Below, piece by piece: positions 53,736 through 64,000 of a stretch of 64,000 bases of DNA. Under the pieces are notes generated by a model, which worked only from the letters and a program-made list of their open reading frames with translations, did not search any database and was not told where the DNA came from. The position numbers and the translations under genes are program-made. The stretch is from contig NC_070558.1 in the NCBI RefSeq assembly GCF_026914185.1, forward strand, positions 2,170,001-2,234,000, read 5' to 3'. The number at the start of each line of letters is the position of its first letter. Position 1 is the first letter of the stretch. The stretch is from Puccinia triticina. Taxonomy: Eukaryota > Basidiomycota > Pucciniomycetes > Pucciniales > Pucciniaceae.

Positions 53736-54849
53736 TTCCCCAGTGTCGTTGAATTTCTTGGTAAAGACCCACCTCGCTCCCAGAAATTGCGTCTTATCTG
53801 GTAATAACTTTACGTCCCACACACCCAGCTCCCTAAGATTTGCTAGCTCCTCCTTTATTGCTTTGATCCACTTGGCAGCATTTTTGTCCTTCAGAGCTTG
53901 ATTATAAGTCCTCGGTACATTGCCATTGTTGGGTTCAGCAAGAATTGCGGCAATAAGAGCCTCTTGTTTGTCGACTTCAATTTCGTCCGAGAAGTCTCCA
54001 AGGGTAAAACTATTGACAATGCATTCAAAGCTCTCTGAGTCTTTGTAAACAGGAGTACTGGAGTTGACGTGTATGGGAAAGAGGTTCTTGTCATCTTTGT
54101 CCAAGAATCTGCAGATAGCAGAGTTGACAAAACAATCCTCAGAACACAAAAGCACCATCCTTTGCTCCCCAGTAAGCACCCTACTAACCCGCCTTCTACC
54201 GCCCTGTCGTCCAATTTCTTGCGGTGCTCACTCATCATGTGTACAAAAGCCTTCGCCCCAAACGGTTTAAGCACATCGAACATGGGACGCCTGGCAAAAA
54301 GTTTCTTGTAAGACGTCACATCTCCGGAAGCTTTGTTCAGTATTCTGTTGAGAACCATGCTTGCCCATTGAAACTCCAGACCCCAGAACGGTTTTGGTAA
54401 TCCACTGTCGAGAAGAAGAGTTTGTCCTGTTTCCTGGAGTGTCCGGTTAAACCGCTCAATCACACCGTTTTGATAATGATGATAGCTGATAGCACGTTCT
54501 GTCGTGATGCCTTTGGTGCGCAAGAAAGTAGCCAGGTTATTGCTAGTGAATTCTCCTCCGTTATCTGACCGCAGGATTTTGACCTGTAGATTGGTGGTTT
54601 GCTCTAGCCTTAAGATGGTTTCCATTACCAGCGTTGTAGCCTCATCCTTTGTTGCAATGACTTTAACCTCATTGTATCCTGTGCCAATGTCGCGTAGCGT
54701 GAGTAGGTACCGTCCGCCATTCACCACCCCCAAAAGGAAGGCAATGAGCACACATTGCCATGTTCAATACATTTTTAATACCAAGGCATTTCACATGGCT
54801 AACCCAGTTATTACAGATTATTAACCTTGTTTTTCCAGAAGTTTTTTAC

Positions 54850-56230
54850 AGAAGTTCAACCCTCTTACAAGAGCTTAATTTGGTTGTCACAGAAGTTGAA
54901 ACCATGTAATAAAAAATCAAGAAGAAATTTTAACTGATTATTATGATGAAAATATTTTTTGGTGTGGTTTAAAACTCATGCCCTGGAGTACCCTGTCATT
55001 TGTTTAAAATCCTTGGAAAGTGCATTAGCCCCATATGTAGGAACCTATCTTCAGGGTTTATCATTCTGAAATCCCCATTTAGTTGTTGTATTTTATGGGG
55101 TGGGTGAATTTTACAAAGTGTTTTTTACAAGGTACAAGGCCCTGCAAAAAATTTCCTTGTAAAAGTAAACTTCAAGGGGGGGTATGTGTAATTTTACAAT
55201 GTGTTGGCTAGATTCCCACCTTTTAATGTAAAAGCAACCCTGTAAAATTATACCTGAAGTCTTCCATGTGGAATTTTACTTGGTGTTTTTTTACAAATTG
55301 CCACCTTGTAAGAAAAATACCTTGCAAAATTGCATATTTTCAGCAAAAACCTGAATTTTACAAGGAAAATTTTGAGGAAGCAGTACACCATGCAAAAAAT
55401 ATGTTGTAAAAATCAATAACAACGACTACCAGGTTCAAATTTACAAGGTGTTGTGGAAATTTTACAGGGTGTTTATACTCCTTTTTCCTTTGGAAAATTG
55501 ACTTCCCCCAACTGCACATTGTCCAATATGCACTCCTGCTGAAATTATTGAAGGTGCAGCAGCAATAAGAGAATTCAATCCACTTGCAAAAACTTTGACC
55601 AAGGGTTATATGGTGATTCATGACTCCCAGAAACTTCATAATTCCAGCCAAAGTTCATAATTTCCAAGTGCAGTTGGTAGTAGTGGGTTTTCCAAAAAAA
55701 AAAAACAATTCAAAACTGGCTTGTAAATTTTGCACAGCAACTTGTAAATTTGAACTTGGTAACCACTTTTATTGATTTTTACAAGGTAGATTTTGTGCAG
55801 CGTACCAAAAACACCTTGTAAAATTCACACAACACCTTGTAATTTCAAACCTAGTTGGCATTGTTATTGATTTTTACAAGGTATACTTTGCATGGTGTAC
55901 TGCTTCCTCAACATTTGCTTTGTAAAATTCAGGTTTTTGCTGCAAATATGCAATTTTGCAAGGTACTTTTTTTACAAGGTGGCAATTTGTAAAAAAACAC
56001 CAAGTAAAATTGCACATTGAAGACTTCAGGTATAATTTTACAAGGTTTCTCTTACATTACAAGGTTGGAATCTAGCCAACACATTGTAAAATTACACATA
56101 CCCTCCCTTAATGTGTACTTTTACAAAGAAATTTTTTACGGGGCCTTGTACCTTGTAAAAAACACTTTGTAAAATTCAATATCCCCGTATTTTATCCAAA
56201 TGGAGGTACCATAAAATATTTGATAACACA
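54850..56230. repeat. Foldback element rich in TTGTAAAA motifs
   Basis: The left arm (about 55088-55490) and right arm (about 55790-56200) are inverted, with blocks such as TTTTACAAAGTGTTTTTTAC facing GTAAAAAACACTTTGTAAAA and TATACCTGAAGTCTTC facing GAAGACTTCAGGTATA. The arms consist of degenerate CCTTGTAAAATT words. No coding content. Confidence 0.7.
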
Positions 56231-56231
56231 C

Positions 56232-58198
<1,967 letters not shown>

Positions 58199-59100
58199 CG
58201 ATGACCTTTGTTTGCTGGTCATTGAGCTGGGAAAGCCCCAACTCAATGAACAGTATACTAAATACTGTTCATTCAGCTTGGCTTTTCCGAGGTTGGTGGA
58301 CAGTACAGACTGCTCACCAAGCTCAGACAGGCCCAGAACAATGACCAATAGGTGCTGGTCATCGGACCAGGGCTTCTCCGACTGGATGGCCAACACAAAC
58401 TGGCCATCGAGTTCAGAGAGGTCGCGCTTGACAGGCATCATGCCCTGGTCATTGATCTGCAGCCTCTCCGAGCTCAAATCCGATGACCAGTAGATACTGG
58501 TCATCCAGCGAGAAGCCCTGGCCCAATGACCAGCAAATGCTGGTCATCTAGTCAGCCTTTCCGAGTGCGGTAGGCAGCCTACACTGGCCACTCAGCTTGG
58601 AAAAGTGCAGCAGGATGGACAGTACATACTGTCCATCAAGCCTGGAATTTCCCCGCGCTGAGTACAGTACATACAGTCCTTAAAGCTGGGAAAGGCCCGG
58701 CTCAATGACCAACATGCAGTACTGGTCACTGCTCTGGGATTTTCCCAGCCTAGTGAACTGTGATCAAGTGGAGGGTGTCTCCACTCAATGGCCAGTAGAA
58801 CCAGTCACCAAGTAAGGAACCCCCCCACTCAACAGCCAGTATACACACCAGTCCTCGAGTGGAGAATTCCTCCACTCAATGACATTAAAAACCAGTCATT
58901 GAGTGGAGGATGTCTCCACTTGGTGGCTGGTAATTTAGATATGGTCATTGAGTGGACACAACCTCCAATCAATGGTTGTCCAACAGTCATCAAGTGGAGG
59001 GAATCTCCACTCAATGACTTTACAACCCATTCATTGAGTGGAGGAGGTCTCAAATTGATTCCTGAAACACACCACTAAGTGTAGAATACCAGGGTGTACC
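58199..59100. repeat. Palindromic minisatellite based on CAATGACCAGTA / TACTGGTCATTG
   Basis: More than ten degenerate tandem units of about 60-70 bp, each holding an inverted pair of TCAATGACCAG-type and CTGGTCATTGAG-type half-sites separated by GCTGGGAAAGCCC-like or GTGGAGGATGTCTCCACT-like spacers. The half-site family is shared with 37570-37735, 48061-48235 and 51867-52000. Confidence 0.75.
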
Positions 59101-60190
59101 AGGCATCAAGTGGGGGTACCCTCAACTCAATTACCAACATGTTCACCATGGAGTGGATCAAAGATCAGCCTGAGTTGAACATAAGGTCAACATATTTGAA
59201 GCCTAAATCCCACATGCTCACACATTTGACATCAGACAGTCTTCCCAAAGGAACATACGGTCTGGCACTCTCCAGGGAGTGCCACACTTTCCCCCCTGGT
59301 GGAAGTACAACCTCTGTTCATTGGATGTTGCACTCACATTCAAGTTTTTACTACGCGCACGCCATAAAGGGCGTAGACAAGTGTGTACGCCATCATGTTT
59401 GGCGGGCAGGGACACGTACGCCAAGAAACCCGGTCCTCAGTCCCGTACGCCTGCATAATTGGTGTACGGTGTGGTGGTCAACCCGGTAGTCAACTCATTT
59501 TTCAGTCCCGAATTTCACCGGCGCTCATCTCAAGATCAAGACTCTCAAGACTCAAGGCTCTCAGACTACCCTTTCTTCTCTTGTTTTGTCCTTATTCCTC
59601 TATCCCCTCTCCCTTTTCTACTTTTCTTGGTCCTAACACAGTTTGTGCTGTGGGTTTTATTCCTTGTCTTCTGTTTTGCTTTATCTATTTATTTTCTTCC
59701 TTCTCTCTGGTGTGTGTCATGTCTTTCTCATCTCTTAGGCTGTGTGATCTGTTGTGTTGTTTTCTTTTGGTTTTGCTTCTTGTTTTTCTTTTTTGTTCTT
59801 GTCTTTTGTCTGTGTGTTGTGATGTGTGCGCGCGCACGGCGCGCAAGGAGATGATGAAATGTATGTGACATGTTGCCTCCCCGAGTCCAAGTTCGCAGAA
59901 CTTGGAGGAGGGGAGCGGCATGGCATTTTCTGATCCGCCATCAAGAGTCTATTAATCATCACGAGTCCGGCATTCCGAGGAATCCAACCTTCATCAAGAA
60001 TCCCCAGAATCCCTCAAACAAACCGCCGTCGAGAATCAAACCCTCGACGAAACCACTCAAAACCACTTTTCCCACAGCTATCACTTCGACTCTCTACGAC
60101 TCATCTGGACCAATCCGTGAGGGCAGCCACCAGGCATCTTTTCCCCTCCCAGCGCTGCCGCCGGCCTAGCACCGGACGGAGCTCCATATT

Positions 60191-60243
60191 TGGTCCCCCG
60201 AGCCGGGATCGAACCAGCGACCTCAAGATTTACAGTCTCGCAC
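60191..60243 (+). other. Extended tRNA-Tyr-antisense primer-binding region
   Basis: Read on the minus strand, this is the 3' 53 nt of a tRNA-Tyr: GACTGTAAATC anticodon arm (GTA), GGTTCGATCCC T-arm, acceptor strand and CCA end. The anticodon loop is intron-free and CCA is encoded, so it derives from a mature tRNA. The position right after the presumed LTR fits a primer-binding site, but it is about three times the usual 18 nt. Confidence 0.7.
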
Positions 60244-60275
60244 TGTGGTTTTGAGGCTTCTGGCGGTTATATTTC

Positions 60276-60306
<31 letters not shown>

Positions 60307-60593
60307 CCTATCATCGAACCAATCCTTTTATCTATCCGATCATTTCCGGCACTTGTCAGGTGCCGACCTTCGATCTCACTCTCGTTTGATTCTCGTTTCA
60401 GGATCAAGATCGACATAAATTTCTCTTCGTTATCGCTTTCTTTTAGTGTTCAGTTGCGGGGCATAGGAGAGGTCAAAGTAAGTCCCCTCCATAGTGCACC
60501 TCCAGGGCTTTCTACGCTAGTTGTAAGCATCACCGCCACTGCTGTGAGCCGCACCCCATCGTCCGTCAAATTCCTCTTCCAGAATCCACCGTG

Positions 60594-62735
60594 ATGGTCA
60601 AGATCAAATCGCCGAACAAGCGGCTGTGCTTTGATGGGACCAAGGTCGAAAGGTTCATTGAAACCTACGAAATGGTAGCGGGTCTGGACGATGCTACCGA
60701 GCTCGACATGGCCAAGCAAATCCGGCTGTTTCTTGCGACCGACGAGTTGCTGGACATCCTCGAGACGCTTGAGGGGTTCAGTCCTCCCGATTGGCCGAAG
60801 CTCAAGGCCGCGATGATCGCCTACTGGGGTCAGGTGGACACCGCGAGGTTCACTACGCGGGATCTGACTTCTCTGGTCGGAGATTGGGCTTCCAAGGGTG
60901 GTGTGGCGTCAGCGACGGATTATCAGAAGTTCCGTCAGTCCTGGGAGCCGATACAGTCATATCTGCTTTCGAAAGCACACATCGATTCAGTGGAGGAGAT
61001 TCGCAATTCATATTATCAAGCGTTTTCGACCACCGCTCAGGACGAGATCAGGAAGAAACTGATACGCGACGGTACAATGGTGACTACCCTAGACCATCGT
61101 TTCAAGCTGCCGACTTTCAAGATCCTCAAGGACGCCGTAGATGGGGTGATGAAAGGACAAACAGCACTCACGTTTGAGGAGTCGAGGAGTGGACAGCTCG
61201 TTGCGGGCCCTTCGTTTCAGGATGGGAATGCTGTCATGAAGAAGATGGGCGAGGATCGTCGTCCCAAGGAAACTCAGACGCCTTCAAAACCTGCCCCGAA
61301 TATGGACGAGCTGTCACGAATGTTGGAGGCGTTTGAACACAAGATTGATCAGAAAATAGCGGCTATTCCCTCTAAGGCTTCGGCGTCGACGGACCGGCCG
61401 CCACTAGTGTGTTATTATTGTCACCGCGAGAATCACGGGACCTCGAGATGTCAGGAACTAGTGAAGGACAAGGAGGCGGGCCTTGTCGAGCAACGAGGCA
61501 CCAACTTTTTCCTCCCAAACGGGGCTCTCATCCCGTTCGATCGTAGTAGACCCATTTGACATGTTGTGGCGTCGTTTCGCCCCACTCCTTCTGCAACTCC
61601 GCCAAGGCCTCAGACTCCGACTCGACAGACATCTAATGCGGCCGCCGCAGAATAAAAGGCAAGCTGCGGCTCGTTGGACCCTTGGTATCCGCCAGCAGTG
61701 TCCTCGCAGTCTTTTGCGGGTGCTTACGAGTCCGACCCAGCAGGAAGGAAGCGACATGAAGAGTCAAGACCATTCAAGGCTCCTTTAGTTCCGTCAACAC
61801 AATCGCGGCGGCCTCTGCGGAAGGCACCCGGAGCGCCCACGGAATCGACAAGAGCTCAAGAAGAGGACGAGCAGGAGCTTTTCGACAGGATCATGAACGA
61901 CCCAAGTCCCGAGAACCCTCCGCCGAAGGAGCAGCCGGTGCGGCCAGCCACTCCCTCCAAGGTCGCAGGACAACAGCCGAAGGTGCGATTCGAGCGAGAA
62001 GTTTCTCGCGACCATCCCGACGCGGTTGACGGTCTCGTCAAGAAGATTTTCGAGCTGCCAGTGACTACTACAGTTGGGGAGATTTGTTCCGTCTCTCCAG
62101 CCGTTTCGGACGGCGTGAAGAAGTGGGTTTCCCGTCGTCGCGTGGAAGTGGGTGCTGAAGATTTGAAGGTTAATTCGGGCACCCTTGCCGAAGGAATCGA
62201 CCCAGAAGGAGAGTTTGACCCAAATCTTTACTCGTGCCCCCTTGGGTATCTCAATTGTAGCGTTGGGGAAGGGGAGGCTATTTCTTCGCCCTTGGTTGAT
62301 TCGGGTTCTCAGTTAAACCTCATCTCGGACTCGTTAGCTCTGAAGCTGAACCTCACACCCAGAGTGAACTTCAGTTCGGCAGTGTACGGAATTAACAATC
62401 AAGCTTGTGAGCTGATTGGGATCGCAGAGGATGTGCCGATTCGCATTGGGCGCTCAATTGTTGGTACCTTCCATTTCTGGATTACCAGGGCCGACGGACC
62501 TTTCATTTTAGGACGCCCGTTCTTGATGGATTTTAGGGCATCCCTCTTGTTCTCACCGATTGCTGGGGAGCGAATCATTTTGCCGGACAGCAGCGGCAGG
62601 AACATCGAAGTAACTCTCTGCCCGGTTGATAAAGGAAGATGGGAGCGCGAGTTTCCCGCTCACGGAAGGAAGGGCGTTCTGGTACATAGCGGACGTCTCA
62701 AAGAGGGTCACGACGATGAACGGCATTTTTTATGA
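60594..62735 (+). pseudogene. Gypsy ORF1 Gag-protease with two nonsense codons
   Basis: One frame from the ATG at 60594 (GTG ATG) to the TGA at 62733, broken by TGA 61557-61559 and TAA 61653-61655. The first stop falls in SRPI-stop-HVVA, where the sister element reads SRPIRTVVA, so a CGA to TGA change is likely. Gag core at about residues 5-200 (FDGTKVERFIETYEMVAGLD), CCHC knuckle CYYCHRENHGTSRC, protease LVDSGSQLNLISDSLA and FILGRPFLMDF. It ends ERHFL, as DHFL in the sister. Confidence 0.9.
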
Positions 62736-62800
62736 AGGGAGCCGATCCACTAGCCGGCAGTCTTAATTCAGGGTCTCGACTTTTCACCGGCGGATCGGCT
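62726..62800 (+). promoter_or_regulatory. Candidate -1 frameshift signal with stable stem, second Gypsy
   Basis: The T_TTT_TTA heptamer (62726-62732) directly precedes the ORF1 stop TGA. A 7-nt spacer is followed by AGCCGATCC (62740-62748), perfectly complementary to GGATCGGCT (62792-62800). An inner stem GCCGG (62753-62757) pairs with CCGGC (62787-62791). An ATG overlaps the stop (62732-62734), so reinitiation is an alternative here, but not in the sister element. Confidence 0.78.
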
Positions 62801-64000
62801 TTTGATCTATCGACCCATTTCCTCATTCCTCCTTCAGTTTCAACCACATCAGTTCTTCCAATCGTCTCGACTAAAGATCATCAAAAGCAAAAACATCAAG
62901 AAAATTTCGAAAATCCTAAAAACATTGGTTCCGTTTCTGTCAGCTCTCTAGTCCTCCATTTTGATCGGCTCTTTTCTCTCAATTCTTCAAAAAGCGGGCG
63001 GTTGGTTCGCGACGAGCAGAATGGGTGCTCGACAGGGGCACAACGGGTCAAAGTAAGTCCCCATCCAAGTATGCACCCCAGGGTAGATTCTACCGTTTCA
63101 TCAAAAACACTATCTCGGGCCACACTCGTGAGCGATTCCTCGGTTCTGCCCCTCTCTTTTCCTCCAGGTGGCCAATCCTCTCCTCAAGAACGTCTCCGCA
63201 ACGAGACTAAACTAGTACCCGAATCACGTCTCCGCGACGAGAATAAACTAGTTTCGTCCTTTGCGACCCTCTGCGATGAGGTTAAACTAGGCATGTCTGC
63301 AAAGACCCTCCACAATGAGGCTAAACTTCCGAGCCTCCGCGACGAGGATAAACTAATGATCCTCCGCAATGAGGTGAAACTACCTCTTCCTAAAATAGGA
63401 ACTCAAGAGCAGGAGGAGGAGTTTGGTATGCCGCGGAGGAAGGAGGAACTGGAAGTAAGTTCTCTCCATGTGTGCACCTCCGGGCTAGATGCCGCTGTGT
63501 CGAAAACTCTACCTCGCGCCACAGTTGTGAGCCTTGAAACTATCTCTTCTCCGTCTCCGGTCGCAGGCGGCCAATCATTCCACCGGACTTCAACTTGGGA
63601 AGCCTCAATTCCGAGGAAGGGAAAACTAGATCACCCGTTTTGGGACCGTCTCCGGAACGAGGATAAACTACAGCAGCTTCGGATGGCGGCGGAGGGAGGA
63701 TGGGTGTATTTTGGTATTCCGCGGAGGGAGGAGGAACTAAAAGTAAGTTCTCTCCAATGTGCACCTCCAAGGGTAGATACCCACGACCCTTTCGCAACCC
63801 TACGACCCGCCACACTCGTGAGCCGCCCCCCTTCGCTTGGTTTTGCTTATGCAGATAAGTCGCCGTTCGAGAATTCTGGCGAGCTGCGGACGTGGATGTT
63901 GCTTCAACGGGGACTCAGCGAACCATCTCAAGTTGCGCTAGTTGATGCTTGGAAAGCCGGGGAGTACCTGGCGTTTGCTGCTAAGTACAAGCCGGCGTCT
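62732..64000 (+). CDS. Gypsy Pol N-terminus, repeat-bearing, runs off the window
   Basis: 423 codons, open from the frameshift site to the last base. The N-terminal region is unlike the sister element. It carries about seven copies of an RLRNE/DEVKL-type motif (RLRNETKLV, RLRDENKLV, LCDEVKLG, TLHNEAKLP, LRDEDKLM, LRNEVKLP, RLRNEDKLQ). It also has three copies of a block starting KVSS or EVSS and ending TLxRATLVS. The last segment (DAWKAGEYLAFAAKYKP) resembles the pre-RT part of the sister Pol (QSWREGQLWCMTKYKP). RT itself is beyond the window. Confidence 0.85.
   Translation, partial: MKGADPLAGSLNSGSRLFTGGSAFDLSTHFLIPPSVSTTSVLPIVSTKDHQKQKHQENFENPKNIGSVSVSSLVLHFDRLFSLNSSKSGRLVRDEQNGCSTGAQRVKVSPHPSMHPRVDSTVSSKTLSRATLVSDSSVLPLSFPPGGQSSPQERLRNETKLVPESRLRDENKLVSSFATLCDEVKLGMSAKTLHNEAKLPSLRDEDKLMILRNEVKLPLPKIGTQEQEEEFGMPRRKEELEVSSLHVCTSGLDAAVSKTLPRATVVSLETISSPSPVAGGQSFHRTSTWEASIPRKGKLDHPFWDRLRNEDKLQQLRMAAEGGWVYFGIPRREEELKVSSLQCAPPRVDTHDPFATLRPATLVSRPPSLGFAYADKSPFENSGELRTWMLLQRGLSEPSQVALVDAWKAGEYLAFAAKYKPAS
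63053..63854 (+). repeat. Repeated 105-115-bp blocks starting GTAAGT and ending CAG
   Basis: Related blocks at 63053-63167, 63455-63566 and 63743-63854, plus one at 60478-60582 before Gag. Shared words are GTAAGTYC, TGCACCYC and YGTGAGC. Each looks like an intron by its ends, but the Pol frame stays open through all three in Pol, so they are at least translatable. Confidence 0.7.

Larger units (their letters stand above)
51671..54725 (-). pseudogene. Second Copia element, 5'-truncated pol
   Basis: The minus strand carries integrase (GGRYLLTLRDIGTGYNEVKV, LRSDNGGEFTSNN, HHYQNGVIERFNRTL: D, D and E kept), then a linker to RT (LGARWVFTKKFNDTGE), RT after an insertion (AKGYSQVEGKHYGSTFAPTA, KALYGTRQAARCWW, IWIHVDDGI), a frameshift near 52680, and RNase H (CYVDANWGGEFSRSS, DVFCDNQAAIKIGTNDG, FANILTKNLAPTLH). 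Removing the MITE at 51730-52183 continues the C-terminus as AAQLKVVLGEAPSSGGVL and stop. Gag and the start of integrase are missing beyond about 54725, where foldback DNA begins. Confidence 0.88.
59340..64000 (+). mobile_element. Second two-ORF Gypsy element, 5' half
   Basis: Related to the element at 11.6-23.5 kb by its Gag-protease layout, knuckle region and ORF junction. The 5' LTR probably ends just before 60191; its start is not fixed, since the 3' LTR lies outside the window. 59340-60185 has pyrimidine-rich promoter-like DNA. Pol runs off the right edge. ORF1 has two nonsense codons, so this copy is dead unless they are read through. Confidence 0.85.

Noticed and set aside
60191..60275. 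A functional tRNA-Tyr gene on the minus strand
   Set aside because: The 3' half is excellent, but the acceptor 5' strand and most of the D-arm are missing, CCA is encoded and the intron typical of tRNA-Tyr genes is absent. A retroelement primer-binding region explains it better.
63053..63854. Firm annotation of three introns in the second Gypsy Pol
   Set aside because: Block lengths are not multiples of three and the unspliced frame is fully open, so splicing would break Pol. Kept as repeats with intron-like ends.

Overview
The window is eukaryotic and fungal. Intron-rich housekeeping genes with short GT-AG introns sit at the left end, and a thick pile of nested retrotransposons, DNA transposons and foldback repeats fills the rest. 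The gene style, the DUF6589-like relic and the Copia/Gypsy types suggest a basidiomycete, probably a rust fungus (Pucciniales). That placement is inference; nothing here proves a species.

Layout. 1-5.5 kb is a compact gene island: the 5' part of the CPSF2/CFT2 mRNA cleavage factor (minus), RNA polymerase I subunit RPA43 (plus, divergent from CFT2 across about 280 bp) and a Mob4/phocein-type STRIPAK subunit (minus, convergent with RPA43). 5.5-7.5 kb holds a frameshifted DUF6589-like relic. 7.8-8.8 kb holds a small DUF3605-type gene with a 27-nt microexon. 9.06-29.20 kb is one old Copia element (minus, 5-bp target duplication GGATG). It was later hit by a solo LTR (9.66-10.48), a full-length near-identical-LTR Gypsy element (11.59-23.48), a second solo LTR (24.09-24.95), a GC-rich foldback (25.20-25.68) and an AT-rich insertion (26.1-27.06).

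29.4-30.7 kb is nested foldback DNA. 30.8-34.9 kb is a decayed Ty3/Gypsy gag-pol. 37.6-48.2 kb is a giant foldback made of head-to-head tandem arrays of a unit of about 173 bp; it carries a 3.7-kb hAT transposon with an almost intact transposase and a second GC-rich foldback. 49.1-50.7 kb is nested palindromes. 51.4-54.7 kb is a 5'-truncated Copia carrying a MITE and a tRNA-like insertion. 54.8-56.4 kb is a foldback plus an (AT)n tract. 58.2-59.1 kb is a palindromic minisatellite. From about 59.3 kb to the right edge is the 5' half of a second, related Gypsy element.

The most interesting material is in the two related Gypsy elements. Both end ORF1 (Gag-protease) on a U_UUU_UUA heptamer, with Pol open in the -1 frame and potential stem-loops downstream, which fits programmed -1 frameshifting. 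The full-length copy also carries, antisense between pol and the 3' LTR, a five- or six-exon gene with consensus splice sites and its own TATA box. Three copies of the element's polypurine tract sit around that segment. The second Gypsy has a primer-binding region that extends for about 53 nt over a spliced, CCA-bearing tRNA-Tyr antisense. Its Pol N-terminus contains repeated blocks that begin GTAAGT and end CAG.
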